From Cryobacterium flavum (GTDB lineage: Bacteria; Actinomycetota; Actinomycetes; Actinomycetales; Microbacteriaceae): DNA of 64,000 bases. The notes under the pieces were generated by a model. That model did not search any database, had not been told where the DNA came from, and was given only the letters and a program-made list of their open reading frames with translations. Shown piece after piece: positions 8,246 through 18,171 of the stretch. A program made the translations under genes and the position numbers. The stretch is from contig NZ_FNIB01000008.1 of the NCBI RefSeq assembly GCF_900103805.1, positions 124,001 to 188,000 on the forward strand, read 5' to 3'. Every line of letters starts with the position of its first letter. The first letter of the stretch is position 1.

Positions 8246-10645
8246 TCAGGGGGCGATCGTGCGGGCGCGACGGTCTCCGCGCAGCACCGCGGCCAGGGTG
8301 GCGAACAGCGAGGTGGGCGCAAAGTTTGCCCGCAAACGGATGCCGGCACTCGCGCCGCCGTGCAGCCCGCGCAGCACCCGGGTCAGGTCGGCGGCGAGGG
8401 TGTCGGCCCGCACAGGCGACCGGTCGAACCGCGATCGCTCCAGCGCGAGGAGTACTCGTTCGAGCGCTTCCGTCGACGCCGGGTCGAGGGTTCCAAGGCG
8501 CTCCAGTCGGCCGGCAAACGCTCGCGGAGTGTCGGTGATCGGCGTCGGTATGCCGTGATCGAGACTGGTGTGCTGCACTTCGATCCAGGCGAGCCCGGCG
8601 CCAGCGCCTCCGGAGCGGATGCGCCGCACCCGCGAGCGCCGGAGCATCCGTCTGGCGACCCCGGGCAGAAGCAGCAGCAGGAGACCCAGTGCGCTGAACC
8701 CGAGTACTGCGAGCAGGTTGCTGGCCTCGACGCTCTGCGGCGTGGTACCGCGTTCCAGGGCGGAATCGTCGGCCAGCCGGTCGGGGCTGAGCCCGGGAGC
8801 ACTCGTGGCGGCGGCACCGCCGGGCGCGGCCGTCGGCGTGCCGACATCCGCTGCCTGCTCGTAGTTGGGGACGGTACCGCGGCCGGGCGTCGGCTCGAAT
8901 CTTACCCAGCCAATTCCCACGAAGTACAGTTCCGGCCAGGCGTGCAGGTCGTGCGAGTCCACGTTGTACTGCCCGAGCCCCTGCTCGAGGTCCTGGGATT
9001 TGACGCCGGGCAGGTAGCCGAGCGAGACCCGGGAGGGAATGCCGAGGGTACGTGCCATCGCGGCCATGGCGGAGGCGAAATGCACGCAGTAGCCGCGCTT
9101 TTCCTTCAGGAACACTCCGATCACATCCACTCCCCCGCCGTCGTAGCCGTCTTCAACGGGCGCGTCGGTGTCGTAGATGAAGGCGCTGCTGCGCAGATAG
9201 TCCTGAATGGCGACGGCAGCGTCATAGTTCGATGTCGTTTCCGCCGTCACCTGCCGGGCCGTCTCCTCGATGATCGGCGGCGGATCGACCGGCAGTTGCA
9301 GATTGCCCAGGACGCTCGCCGGATAGTCGGTGCTGGAGCGCCGCAGTTGCTCGGCGGTGGGTTTCAGCTCCAGGGACGACACCGTATATTCCTGGCCGAG
9401 GGTGTTCGCCGTTACACTCGCAATCGCCCGGGTGCGGCTGTCCCAGTACCAGCGACCGGTGAGGCCCTCAATGCTGGTGGCGCGGGCCGGTGCGGGCAGC
9501 CAATGGCTGTTGACGCCCTCGATGACGACCGATGTCGACGCTGGCACCGTCTCCACGTTGGCGTCGAGCCCGAATGGCCGCGGGATGTCGTCGACGGTAT
9601 TGCGCACGTCTGCCCCGTCGATGCGTGCCGTCCAGGTCAACCCGATGACCTCATCGAGGGTGAGCAGCGTGAAATAGGGCTGCTCCGTGCCGGTCGAGGT
9701 GTAGTGAAATGCCGGTCCAGCCTTGGGCCGACGCAGGTCCTGCCCGAGATTGATCATGGGGCTGACTCCGCTGCCGAACAGTAAACCACCAGGCCTTGCC
9801 GTCACGAGTCCCCCGGATGTCAAGGCGGGGGCAAGCGTGCTGAGAATCAGGGCAGCCACGATGGTCACGGATCCCAGCACGAATGTGCCGCCGATCCGGC
9901 CGCGGCCGCGCACCCGCTCTGGCCGGTACACACGTGGCTCGCCCGGTCCGACCGCCAGACGCGCTGCTTCCCGTGCGCGACGCGCCGACACATCGACCCG
10001 CAGCACCAGTAGAAAAGCGGCCGCCGTCACCACGAGCACGGCGACGTCGGTCCCGTCGTCGATGATGAATCCCGGCACGAGGAGCGGCACGAGTGCGCCG
10101 GCTGCGGCAAGGGCGGGCCAGCGCAGCGTCACCGCGAGCAGGTCCATGAGAACCGCGATCAGCCCGGTGCCGCCGGCGAGCAGAAAGAGGATGCCGAGGG
10201 TCACCTCGGCCGGCGTGCTCTGCTGGGCGATGGACGCCCCGCCGGAGTCGATCAGACCGCTGAACAATCCAATGGTTTGCGGCGTCGGAATGATCCAGAA
10301 CAGGCCGGTTCCACCGCCGAACAGGAGCGTCATCGTGCCGACCAGCACTACGCCGCTCGCCACCGGAGCGATCGGCCGCGGCAGCCCGAACCGACGAAAC
10401 ACAGCCGCGCTGAGCAGCACGACGGATCCAACCGCCGCACAGACCCACCACCAGGCGTTGCCGCGCAGCAGGGGCGCGAGCGCCGCACAGGAGCTGAGCA
10501 GCAAGAAAAGCAAACTGAGGGCGAGCGGCCAGAGCGCGGCAACTCGCTCGCCGCGCCGACGGCGGTGCGCCCGAGGCGGGCTCACCTGGCGTGCCGGCGG
10601 CGGGGAATCTGCGGCCGGCGCCTCCTGAGCGACCAGGCTAGTCAT
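8246..10645 (-). CDS. TgpA-like membrane transglutaminase (DUF3488/transglutaminase core/DUF4129)
   Basis: A 799-residue membrane protein. Six to seven hydrophobic segments occupy the first 270 residues. An extracytoplasmic transglutaminase core follows, with the nucleophile in RGYCVHFA (C520) and the catalytic His in DLHAWPELY (H568). The third position is FEPT (E584), where the classical triad has Asp; Glu is common in actinobacterial relatives as far as I recall. A last membrane helix lies near residues 643-668 and a cytoplasmic DUF4129-like tail ends the chain. It overlaps the DUF58 gene by 8 bases and follows MoxR, a conserved trio thought to act in envelope protein assembly. The substrate is unknown. 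Confidence 0.9.
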   Translation of the reverse strand: MTSLVAQEAPAADSPPPARQVSPPRAHRRRRGERVAALWPLALSLLFLLLSSCAALAPLLRGNAWWWVCAAVGSVVLLSAAVFRRFGLPRPIAPVASGVVLVGTMTLLFGGGTGLFWIIPTPQTIGLFSGLIDSGGASIAQQSTPAEVTLGILFLLAGGTGLIAVLMDLLAVTLRWPALAAAGALVPLLVPGFIIDDGTDVAVLVVTAAAFLLVLRVDVSARRAREAARLAVGPGEPRVYRPERVRGRGRIGGTFVLGSVTIVAALILSTLAPALTSGGLVTARPGGLLFGSGVSPMINLGQDLRRPKAGPAFHYTSTGTEQPYFTLLTLDEVIGLTWTARIDGADVRNTVDDIPRPFGLDANVETVPASTSVVIEGVNSHWLPAPARATSIEGLTGRWYWDSRTRAIASVTANTLGQEYTVSSLELKPTAEQLRRSSTDYPASVLGNLQLPVDPPPIIEETARQVTAETTSNYDAAVAIQDYLRSSAFIYDTDAPVEDGYDGGGVDVIGVFLKEKRGYCVHFASAMAAMARTLGIPSRVSLGYLPGVKSQDLEQGLGQYNVDSHDLHAWPELYFVGIGWVRFEPTPGRGTVPNYEQAADVGTPTAAPGGAAATSAPGLSPDRLADDSALERGTTPQSVEASNLLAVLGFSALGLLLLLLPGVARRMLRRSRVRRIRSGGAGAGLAWIEVQHTSLDHGIPTPITDTPRAFAGRLERLGTLDPASTEALERVLLALERSRFDRSPVRADTLAADLTRVLRGLHGGASAGIRLRANFAPTSLFATLAAVLRGDRRARTIAP

Positions 10646-12017
10646 GGTTGGCTCCTCGCTCCCCGCTCACGTCGTTCCATACGTCTTCCAGGTTCTCGGC
10701 CGTGGCCAGCTCCACACAGCGCCACCCCGCGGCCTGCAGGCGTTCGCGGGCCGGCGCCCCGACCGTTCGTTGCACCAACGCGACGGCGGGTTCACAGTGT
10801 CGCGCGAGGGCAACGAGATCGTCGACATCAGCTTCGGACACGCTCACGAGCATCGCGAATGTCGGAAGCGATGGCTGCGCGCCCCGCAGTGCTGCGCGCA
10901 GCGGCGCCCGGCGCTCTGCGGCGAGGCGAGCGCTGCGGGTCGGCCACGGCACCGGAACCACACTGGCCAGGGCTTCCAGCAGGGCGCGATCACCGCCGGG
11001 GGCCCGAAAAGTCGCTGGCACGTCGCCGTGCAGCCCGCCCAGGGTCTGCTGGTCGCCCGGCAGCAACTGGCTGGCACCCAGCTCGATCACCTCGACCCGG
11101 TAACCGGCGTCGAGCAGGTGCACACCAACGGATGCTGCCAGCTCGATCTCGAGTTCAAATCCGGCCCCGAGATGCGGTGGAAGATGCCCGGCGCCGAGCC
11201 CCGCCGCGCCGGCCAGGGTCGTATCGAGCACGATCCGGGCCTCCGGGTTGCTGCGCTGCTCCTCCTGCCGCACCATGATTTCGCCGTGCCGGGCGGTGGC
11301 CGGCCAGTTGACGCGACGCAGCGCATCCCCAGGGCGGTATTCGCGGGCGATGAGTTCGTCGGAGGTGGGGGTGGCCTGGCGCACCAGCTCGCGAATCGAC
11401 CCATCGTTGCTGGACTGCGCAAGGCCGTTGCCCGGTAGCGGCGTCACGCGCGGCGTCACGATCAGGTCGTGGGGAGAGCCGGCAGTTCGGTTGCTGCGCG
11501 CGAAGCCAAATGGGTCCTGGCGTGACACGCGGAGCGGGCCGACGTCGTAGACGCCGCGATGTCGCGGCACGACAGTGTATTCCAGACGCACAGTCGCGCC
11601 GGTTGCGCCGTTCCGACTAACGAGTGGAAGGATAGCCGCCGGCGGCGCCTCCACGCCGGGCGACGGGGTGTCAGCCCACCAGGCGCCGCTGAGCGGTGTC
11701 GCCGAGAGGTTGCTCAGCTGCAGCGAGACCACACTCTCACCGCCGACCGGCACGATCGGCGGCCGAAAGACCCTGGTGACCTCGACCCGGGCCGGGCGGA
11801 GCGAAACGTAACCGGCGGCGACGAGCGGAGCCACGATCATCAGGCTGGCCACGAATAGCATGTCGCGGCTGTTGACCAGCACCGCGTTGGCGAACAGCAC
11901 GACTCCGGCGGCCAGAATAACCCAGCCGCGCAGGGTGAGACGCGTGGCGAATCGGGCTGCCAGCCGCGTGTACCAGTCGGCATTGACCAGCCCGGAATCT
12001 CTCACCCCGCGTGCCAT
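10638..12017 (-). CDS. DUF58 domain protein
   Basis: A 459-residue membrane-anchored protein with two hydrophobic segments near residues 30-75. The DUF58 signature REYRPGDALRRVNWPATARHGEIMV sits at about residues 226-250. DUF58 proteins carry a von Willebrand A-like fold and are coupled to MoxR ATPases. It is placed directly between moxR (2-base gap) and the transglutaminase (8-base overlap), so the three products probably act together. No enzymatic residues can be pointed to. Confidence 0.92.
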   Translation of the reverse strand: MARGVRDSGLVNADWYTRLAARFATRLTLRGWVILAAGVVLFANAVLVNSRDMLFVASLMIVAPLVAAGYVSLRPARVEVTRVFRPPIVPVGGESVVSLQLSNLSATPLSGAWWADTPSPGVEAPPAAILPLVSRNGATGATVRLEYTVVPRHRGVYDVGPLRVSRQDPFGFARSNRTAGSPHDLIVTPRVTPLPGNGLAQSSNDGSIRELVRQATPTSDELIAREYRPGDALRRVNWPATARHGEIMVRQEEQRSNPEARIVLDTTLAGAAGLGAGHLPPHLGAGFELEIELAASVGVHLLDAGYRVEVIELGASQLLPGDQQTLGGLHGDVPATFRAPGGDRALLEALASVVPVPWPTRSARLAAERRAPLRAALRGAQPSLPTFAMLVSVSEADVDDLVALARHCEPAVALVQRTVGAPARERLQAAGWRCVELATAENLEDVWNDVSGERGANHD

Positions 12018-12019
12018 GA

Positions 12020-13129
12020 CTACGACGTTCCGGTAGATCCAACGGCACGCACCTGCGTCACCGATCGGGACAGAGCGGATGCCGCGACACCGATTGGCAC
12101 CGGCGTATCAGCGAGGATTCGACGCACGATGTCGTCGATCACCGGACCGCTGTCCTGGTGGTGGTGGCCGAGCGCCCGGCTGGTGGGGACCAGCCGATGG
12201 CCGAGAACGGCCACGGCGAGCGAGTCGATGTCGTCGGGCAGCACGTAGTCCCGACCGTTCAACGCCGCCTGGGCCTTCGCGGCACGGATGAGCTGCAGGG
12301 TCGCGCGCGGGCTGGCGCCGAGGCGCAGGTCCCGGTCGTCGCGGGTGGCCCGCACGAGATTGACCGCGTATTCCTTGACCGCGCCAGAGGCGAAGACGCC
12401 TCGCGCCGTGAGCATCATGTCGCGCAGGGTCTCCCCCGACACCACGGCCGAGATCAGTGCGAGCGGGCTGTTCGTGTCGCGCGAGTCGAGCATCGCGAGC
12501 TCAGAGTCGGGGTCGGGATATCCCATGGAGATGCGGGCCATGAACCGGTCCCGCTGCGCTTCCGGAAGGGCGTACGTTCCCTCCATCTCGATCGGGTTCT
12601 GGGTGGCGATGACGGTGAACGGCAGGGCGAGCGGGTACGTGACGCCGTCGACGGTGACCTGGCGTTCCTCCATGGATTCCAGCAGCGCCGACTGGGTTTT
12701 CGGACTCGCCCGGTTGATCTCGTCACCGATGACGATGTTGGCGAAGACCGGGCCCGGTTTGAACTCAAACCGACGCTCGGCCTGATTGAACACCGACACC
12801 CCGGTCACATCGGAGGGCAGCAGGTCCGGGGTGAATTGAATGCGCCCGACCGTGCAATCCACGGAACGGGCGAGGGCCTTGGCGAGCATGGTCTTGCCGA
12901 CACCGGGCACATCTTCGATTAGGAGGTGCCCTTCGGCCAGCAGAACGGTCAGGGCGATCTGCACAGCCTCGTGCTTGCCATCAATAACCGTCTCAACGTT
13001 GCGCATGATCGCGCGTCCGGCTTCTTGCAGTTCCCCGAGGTCAACGGTCGTGTCAGCGTCATTCGACGGAACCGACGCCAGTTCCGCCCTGCTTGAATCG
13101 GTGGAGGAGCGAGTCGGTTTGAGGTTCAT
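12020..13129 (-). CDS. MoxR-family AAA+ ATPase
   Basis: A 369-residue AAA+ chaperone-like ATPase. Walker A is PGVGKTML (K79) and Walker B is [10 protein letters not shown] (D136, E137), followed by the sensor region [21 protein letters not shown]. About 30 N-terminal residues rich in Ser and Asp precede the core. The ATG overlaps the coaD stop (ATGA), so the genes are translationally coupled. With DUF58 and the transglutaminase it forms the common MoxR-VWA-type set. It is not the methanol-linked MoxR as such; the name reflects the family. Confidence 0.93.
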   Translation of the reverse strand: MNLKPTRSSTDSSRAELASVPSNDADTTVDLGELQEAGRAIMRNVETVIDGKHEAVQIALTVLLAEGHLLIEDVPGVGKTMLAKALARSVDCTVGRIQFTPDLLPSDVTGVSVFNQAERRFEFKPGPVFANIVIGDEINRASPKTQSALLESMEERQVTVDGVTYPLALPFTVIATQNPIEMEGTYALPEAQRDRFMARISMGYPDPDSELAMLDSRDTNSPLALISAVVSGETLRDMMLTARGVFASGAVKEYAVNLVRATRDDRDLRLGASPRATLQLIRAAKAQAALNGRDYVLPDDIDSLAVAVLGHRLVPTSRALGHHHQDSGPVIDDIVRRILADTPVPIGVAASALSRSVTQVRAVGSTGTS

Positions 13130-13614
13130 ACCCGCGAACGCTCCAGATATTCCGCTACGGCCCGTGGCACGTAGGGCGAGACATCGCCGCCGAGACCGGC
13201 CACCTGGCGTACCAGGGAGCTGGAGACATGGGCGTTGGCCGGGTCGGGCAGCAGAAAGACCGTTTCTACCGCGGCCAGATTGCGATTCACGATCGCCATG
13301 GGAGTCTCGTAGGCCACGTCAACCTGCGAACGGATGCCCTTCACCAGAACGCTCGCACCGACATCCATGCAGTAGTCGACGAGCAGCCCCATGCTCCAGC
13401 TGGCGACCACGATATTGGTCGGAAGCCCGGCTTCTTTGATGGCCTGTTCCAGCAGCGACACTCGCTGGCTGATCGGCAACAGGGCCGATTTGTCGGGGTT
13501 ATGCACCACGAGCACATGGAGCTCGTCGAACAGGCCGGCCGCGCGATCGATCACGTCCAAGTGGCCCAGGGTGACGGGGTCAAATGATCCAGGGACAACG
13601 GCGATCCTGCGCAT
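13126..13614 (-). CDS. coaD: Phosphopantetheine adenylyltransferase
   Basis: It adenylates 4'-phosphopantetheine to dephospho-CoA, the fourth step of CoA synthesis. The ATG at 13614 gives 162 residues with [15 protein letters not shown] at residues 8-22, containing the nucleotide-binding T/HxGH motif (H18). ISSLVRQ-type sequence ([17 protein letters not shown]) near the C-terminus binds the nucleotide in the family. A GTG two codons upstream is in frame, but AGGGT lies 7 bases from the ATG. It follows recG by 65 bases. Confidence 0.96.
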   Translation of the reverse strand: MRRIAVVPGSFDPVTLGHLDVIDRAAGLFDELHVLVVHNPDKSALLPISQRVSLLEQAIKEAGLPTNIVVASWSMGLLVDYCMDVGASVLVKGIRSQVDVAYETPMAIVNRNLAAVETVFLLPDPANAHVSSSLVRQVAGLGGDVSPYVPRAVAEYLERSRV

Positions 13615-13679
13615 GATCACACCCTACTGCCAGACGCTGACGGAACGCTGCCCGACGCATCCGCTTGGCGTGGACATAA

Positions 13680-15932
13680 TCAGCCTTTGTTGAGCCAGCT
13701 GCGTTCGGAATCGTTCAGGCGGCGCGCGATCGCATTGCGCAGAGCCTCATTGGTGCGGATGCCCGGATCGCCCGTCACCAAGTGGAAGGCCGCCCGTCGC
13801 ACCTCGGCGATCAGGTCGCCGTCGACCGCCACCCGAAGAAAACGCAGTTTCGAGCCGTCACCCGATTGCAGATCGCCGAGCACGTTGCCCTCTCGGCGCA
13901 GGGCGAGGTCGAGTTCGGCGAGTACGAAACCATCCAGCGTCGCGGCGACATCGCCGATGCGCTGGCGGGCCGGAGACCCGGCCCGGGAATTGGTGACCAG
14001 AAGGCAGAGGCCTGGCACGGACCCGCGCCCGACACGGCCGCGCAACTGGTGCAACTGGGAGACACCGAAGCGATCCGCGTCGAGCACCACCATGGCCGAG
14101 GCGTTCGGCACGTCGACACCCACCTCGATAACGGTCGTGGCCACGAGAACATCGATCTCGCCGGCGGCGAACGACCGCATGATGCGGTCTTTCTCGTCGC
14201 TCGTCATGCGCCCGTGCAGGGCCTCCAGACGATAGGGGGCGAGCGTCGGTACGCCGCGCATGCCTTCGAGAACCTCGTCCACGTTGAACAGGGGACCGGC
14301 TTTCTCTCCGTGCGACGGTTCGATTCCGACCAGGTCAGCGGGGACTTCCTCAATTTCTGCCGGAGAAATCGCCGGACAGACAACGAAGCCCTGACGCCCG
14401 AGCGCGAGCTCCTGCGCCAGGCTCGCCCAGACCCGCCCAAACAGGGCTCCGTTCTCGCCCATGGGCACCACGACACTGCGAATCCCTTGGCGCCCCGACG
14501 GCAGCATGCGAATGGTACTCACGTCGAGGTCGCCGAACACTGTCATCGCGATCGTGCGCGGAATGGGCGTGGCCGTCATGACCAGCACGTGCGGTGGCTG
14601 CGCGCCCTTCAACCGCAGGGTTTCACGCTGGTCGACGCCAAACCGGTGCTGTTCGTCGATGACGATCAAACCGAGATCGAAGAACGTTACGGTATCGCTG
14701 AGCAGCGCGTGGGTGCCGATCACGATGCGCGACTGACCCGACACCGTGCGCAGCAGTGCCTTGCGCTTCTGGGCGACCGGCAGCTTGCCGGTCAGTAGTG
14801 TCGGCATGAGTTCGGCCGCGAGATCGGGGCCGAGAAGCGTGGTGATCGACCGCAGATGCTGCGCAGCCAGCACTTCGGTGGGTGCCAGCAGCGCCGTCTG
14901 GCCTCCGCTGTCGGCTACGGCGAGCATGGCCCGCAGGGCGACAACAGTCTTGCCCGAACCGACCTCGCCCTGCAGCAACCGGTTCATGGGGCCAGACCGG
15001 GCCATGTCGCTGGCGATCTCGGCCGCACAGATCTCCTGGTCGACCGTCAGTACGAACGGCAGGGTCGCGTCAAAGCGTTCGAGGTACCCGCCAGGGGTGG
15101 GCACTCGCGGCCGGGTTCGGCGCTCCCGCGCGAGACTGTGCCGCTGCAGGAGCGCGCACTGCAGCACCCAGGCCTCGGTGAACCGCAACGTCTCCTCCGC
15201 GGCCTTCCATTGCTTCGGATTGTCGGGGCTGTGAATCCAGCGGATGGCCTGGGTGTGGTCGAGCAGGCCGTGTTCGATCCGCATGTCCTGGGGAACCGGG
15301 TCGGGCAGGTTGCCCACGCGTTGCAGCACCTGGTCGATCATGGTCTGCAGGTTCCAGCTGGTCTCTGCGGCCGTTGCCGCGTAAATGGGGATGAGCGGCT
15401 TGTGGCGAAGCCGCACCGCCGGGTCATCGCGAGCCTCTTCTTCTTCGCTTTCAAAGGTCTTGTACGACGGGTTCGCCAGCTGACTCCGGTTTTGAAAGGT
15501 GGTCACCTTGCCGGAAAAACTGCCACGCAGCCCTGGGCGCAATTGATCGAGACGCCACTGCTGGCTGCTCTTGCCGAAGAACGTGAGCAGGAACTCCCCA
15601 CCTCCGTCGGAAATGACCACCTCAACGATCGTGCCGGGCCGCGATGACATGCGCTTTTCTCGCACTGACACAATGTCGGCGATGACCGTGATGTTGGCGC
15701 CGGGGGTGAGTTGATTCAGCGGTCGGAGCACCTCGCGGTCGGCGTAGTCGCGCGGGTAGTGGCTGAGCAAGTCGTTGACGGTCTGAAAACCGAACGCCTT
15801 CAGGAGCGCTTTCGCCTTGAGTGCGCCGAGGGCACTCGTCAGGCTGCTATCGGGGGTGAGAGGCTGCAGCCGGGGTGCCGGCAGGGAACCACCATCGAAT
15901 TCGGGGCCACTGGCAGCGCTCGAACCGGTCAT
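13680..15932 (-). CDS. recG: ATP-dependent DNA helicase RecG
   Basis: RecG remodels stalled forks and Holliday junctions. The 750-residue chain has an N-terminal OB-fold wedge domain (about 60-160), Walker A GEVGSGKTVVAL at 322-333, the DEAH-type box DEQH at 426-429, the TATPIPRT motif III, and the helicase C domain with QLRGRVGRG. Length is normal for actinobacteria. It diverges from rsmD, with about 50 bases between starts, and heads the leftward run into coaD. Confidence 0.96.
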   Translation of the reverse strand: MTGSSAASGPEFDGGSLPAPRLQPLTPDSSLTSALGALKAKALLKAFGFQTVNDLLSHYPRDYADREVLRPLNQLTPGANITVIADIVSVREKRMSSRPGTIVEVVISDGGGEFLLTFFGKSSQQWRLDQLRPGLRGSFSGKVTTFQNRSQLANPSYKTFESEEEEARDDPAVRLRHKPLIPIYAATAAETSWNLQTMIDQVLQRVGNLPDPVPQDMRIEHGLLDHTQAIRWIHSPDNPKQWKAAEETLRFTEAWVLQCALLQRHSLARERRTRPRVPTPGGYLERFDATLPFVLTVDQEICAAEIASDMARSGPMNRLLQGEVGSGKTVVALRAMLAVADSGGQTALLAPTEVLAAQHLRSITTLLGPDLAAELMPTLLTGKLPVAQKRKALLRTVSGQSRIVIGTHALLSDTVTFFDLGLIVIDEQHRFGVDQRETLRLKGAQPPHVLVMTATPIPRTIAMTVFGDLDVSTIRMLPSGRQGIRSVVVPMGENGALFGRVWASLAQELALGRQGFVVCPAISPAEIEEVPADLVGIEPSHGEKAGPLFNVDEVLEGMRGVPTLAPYRLEALHGRMTSDEKDRIMRSFAAGEIDVLVATTVIEVGVDVPNASAMVVLDADRFGVSQLHQLRGRVGRGSVPGLCLLVTNSRAGSPARQRIGDVAATLDGFVLAELDLALRREGNVLGDLQSGDGSKLRFLRVAVDGDLIAEVRRAAFHLVTGDPGIRTNEALRNAIARRLNDSERSWLNKG

Positions 15933-15982
15933 GGTTCCATCGTAAACCGGGCCTCTGACAGGGCAGCTAGGCTCGATGGGTT

Positions 15983-16558
15983 ATGACGCGAATTATTTCC
16001 GGGTTTGCCGGCTCCCTGACTTTGGCGGTTCCGAAATCGGGCACCCGACCGACCAGCGACCGGGTGCGCGAGGCCATCTTCTCGGCACTCGACTCACTTG
16101 ATGCCTTGCACGGCATGCGCGTTCTCGACCTGTATGCCGGATCGGGCGCTCTGGGACTCGAAGCAGCGAGCCGCGGAGCGCGAGTGGTGACGCTGGTCGA
16201 GAACAGTTACGGCGCGGCGGCCATGTGCCGCAAGAACGGCGAGGCCGTGCAGCGGTCAGCCCCGAAAGGTGCAGAACTGAAGATTGCGGTGTCGTCACAG
16301 GCGGTGCAGTCGTTCCTGGCGGCCACCAAGGACGGCTTCGATGTCGTCTTCATCGACCCGCCGTACGACCTCACCGAGGTTGAGCTCGGGCACAATCTGA
16401 GTGCGTTGGCCCCACTGCTGGCCGACGACGCGCTCGTGGTGCTGGAGCGCAGTTCCCGCTCACCCGAGCCGGAATGGGGCCCCGGGCTCGAGCTCGATCG
16501 CCGCAAGGACTACGGCGACACGACTGTCTGGTACGCCTCTCCACCTGAACTGAATTAG
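15983..16558 (+). CDS. rsmD: 16S rRNA (guanine(966)-N2)-methyltransferase
   Basis: It methylates G966 of 16S rRNA using S-adenosylmethionine. The chain starts MTRIISGFAGSLTLAVP; the SAM-binding motif DLYAGSGALGLEA is at residues 49-61 and the catalytic DPPY at 125-128. Length 191 is typical. A TAGGCT -10-like box ends 9 bases before the ATG, suggesting a near-leaderless transcript. Its stop overlaps the convergent thiL stop by 4 bases. Confidence 0.96.
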   Translation: MTRIISGFAGSLTLAVPKSGTRPTSDRVREAIFSALDSLDALHGMRVLDLYAGSGALGLEAASRGARVVTLVENSYGAAAMCRKNGEAVQRSAPKGAELKIAVSSQAVQSFLAATKDGFDVVFIDPPYDLTEVELGHNLSALAPLLADDALVVLERSSRSPEPEWGPGLELDRRKDYGDTTVWYASPPELN

Positions 16559-17589
16559 CCCGCCGCGCCGTCCCAGCCGCGATAGGGGTCCCAGCCGCCC
16601 TGATCGTGCGGGGAACCGTCGACGGTGATCATGCCCGCGTGCGAAGCGGATGCCGCCACAACCGTTCCGAGGCTCCGAAAGCCCGCCGGCAGAACGGCGC
16701 CGGGCGGGAAAGTTGCCAGCAGCCCGTGGTCTTCGCCGCCGCCAAGAGCGACCTCGATGCGGTCGCCCAGGCTCGCGGAGTCGAAATCGATGCCCACTCC
16801 GCTGGCACGCGCAATGCGTCCGGCGTCGATGGCGAGCCCATCGGAGACGTCGAGCATGGCGGTGGCGCCCGCGAGGGCTGCGATCGGTCCGCTCGCAATC
16901 GGCGGCACGGGGGTGAGCTGGGCTGCCACTTCGGTCGGGTGCGAGAGTTTGAGCGCGTTGGCGCGGTCAAGGTTGGGCACTCCGTTGGCGTCGACGCCCA
17001 GGCGAAACAGCAGTTCGAGACCGCGACCGGCGTCGCCGAGCAGCCCGGAGTGCGCCACAACGTCGCCGGGGCGCGCGCCCGAGCGCAATACGGGCGCGCG
17101 GCCCTCCAGGTCGCCGAAGGCCGTCACAGCCAGCGTGAGGGCGTCCGACGCGGACAGGTCGCCGCCGACCACCCCGCAGCCGGGCGCGAGTGCCTCACAA
17201 CAGTCCCGCAGCCCGTCGGCGATGCCCTCGAGCACCACCACGGGCGTCGACGGCGGTGCGGCAATGGCTACGACGAGGGCGGTCGGGCGGGCTCCCATCG
17301 CTGCCACGTCGGAGAGGTTGGTGGCCGCGGCCTTCCAACCGAGGTCGTGCGGCGTGGACCAGGCCAGACGAAAATCCGGACCTTGAATCATCATGTCGGT
17401 CGTCACCACGAAGCGTCCGTCGGGAGCGGAGACGACTGCTGCGTCGTCCCCCGGGCCAAGCAGCTGCGCGGCTGCGGTCGGCAGCCGGGGAAAGATTCGG
17501 CCGAGTACGGCGCCTTCGCTCAGGTCGGCGAGCGTTTCGGTGGTGGCGGTATGCGGGGCTGAACGCGGGGCATCCGCAGCGGTTGTCAT
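16555..17589 (-). CDS. thiL: Thiamine-monophosphate kinase
   Basis: It phosphorylates thiamine monophosphate to the diphosphate cofactor with ATP. The 344-residue product shows the family motifs LGPGDDAAVV, FRLAWSTPHDLGWKAAATNLSDVAAMGA, GGDLSASDALTL, AMLDVSDGLAIDAGRIA and GGGEDHGLL. The ATG at 17589 is preferred over an in-frame start at 17622 that would overlap the divergent lipoprotein gene. It stands alone on this strand between ddl and recG. Confidence 0.95.
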   Translation of the reverse strand: MTTAADAPRSAPHTATTETLADLSEGAVLGRIFPRLPTAAAQLLGPGDDAAVVSAPDGRFVVTTDMMIQGPDFRLAWSTPHDLGWKAAATNLSDVAAMGARPTALVVAIAAPPSTPVVVLEGIADGLRDCCEALAPGCGVVGGDLSASDALTLAVTAFGDLEGRAPVLRSGARPGDVVAHSGLLGDAGRGLELLFRLGVDANGVPNLDRANALKLSHPTEVAAQLTPVPPIASGPIAALAGATAMLDVSDGLAIDAGRIARASGVGIDFDSASLGDRIEVALGGGEDHGLLATFPPGAVLPAGFRSLGTVVAASASHAGMITVDGSPHDQGGWDPYRGWDGAAG

Positions 17590-17613
17590 GTAAGAAACGG
17601 TAGCCTGAATACG

Positions 17614-18138
17614 ATGTCTCACCCATTCCTGCTCCCGCGCTTCGCTCCCCGTCGTTCCATCGCCGTCGTCACCGTGCTCGCGGGCTCACTGCTGCTGGCG
17701 GGCTGCGCCGCCGCCGTGCCGCTGACCCCGGCCGCCGATGCCACCAATGTGGCCTGCGCCGACGTAATCGTGCACCTGCCGTCCACCGTCGCCGACGAGC
17801 GCTCGCGGGAGACGAACGCCCAGGGGACAGGGGCCTGGGGAGACCCGGCCGCGGTGCTGCTGCACTGCGGTGTTCCGGTGCCTGCGCCGACGACGCTGCC
17901 CTGCCTGAACATCAACGGCATCGACTGGATCGAAGATGACTCCGACGCCCCGACCTACCGGTACACGACCTACGGGCGCGACCCGGCCATCGAGGTCGTC
18001 ATCGATTCCGAAGCGGTGAGCGGCTCAACGGCGCTGGTCGACGTGGCCAATGCGGTCGGGTATGTTCCGGCGGCCGGGGCCTGTGTCGGCGCCGAAGACG
18101 TGCGGCTGCCCACCGACGGGGCGACGACCGCGCCGTAG
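17614..18138 (+). CDS. DUF3515 lipoprotein
   Basis: A 174-residue secreted protein with a basic N-terminus, a hydrophobic stretch and the lipobox LLAGC (lipidated Cys at residue 31). The remainder matches the actinobacterial DUF3515 family, including the CGVPVPAPTTLPCLNINGIDWI segment and the closing YVPAAGACVG. Family function is not established. Its usual neighbours, ddl and thiL, are here, although it is transcribed on the opposite strand. The start lies 24 bases from thiL, so the two promoters overlap. Confidence 0.9.
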   Translation: MSHPFLLPRFAPRRSIAVVTVLAGSLLLAGCAAAVPLTPAADATNVACADVIVHLPSTVADERSRETNAQGTGAWGDPAAVLLHCGVPVPAPTTLPCLNINGIDWIEDDSDAPTYRYTTYGRDPAIEVVIDSEAVSGSTALVDVANAVGYVPAAGACVGAEDVRLPTDGATTAP

Positions 18139-18140
18139 TC

Positions 18141-18156
18141 CGGTCTTACGAGACCG
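18141..18156. terminator. Small hairpin between convergent genes
   Basis: CGGTCT-tacg-AGACCG forms a perfect 6-bp stem with a 4-base loop between the convergent DUF3515 and ddl stops. There is no T-run, so it is at best a weak bidirectional terminator. Confidence 0.3.
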
Positions 18157-18171
18157 CTGGTGGCGATCGGG

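Noticed and set aside
8012-9784. Rightward 590-codon open frame
   Set aside because: It lies opposite the transglutaminase and DUF177 genes and reads as GC-driven Arg/Gly/Pro sequence.
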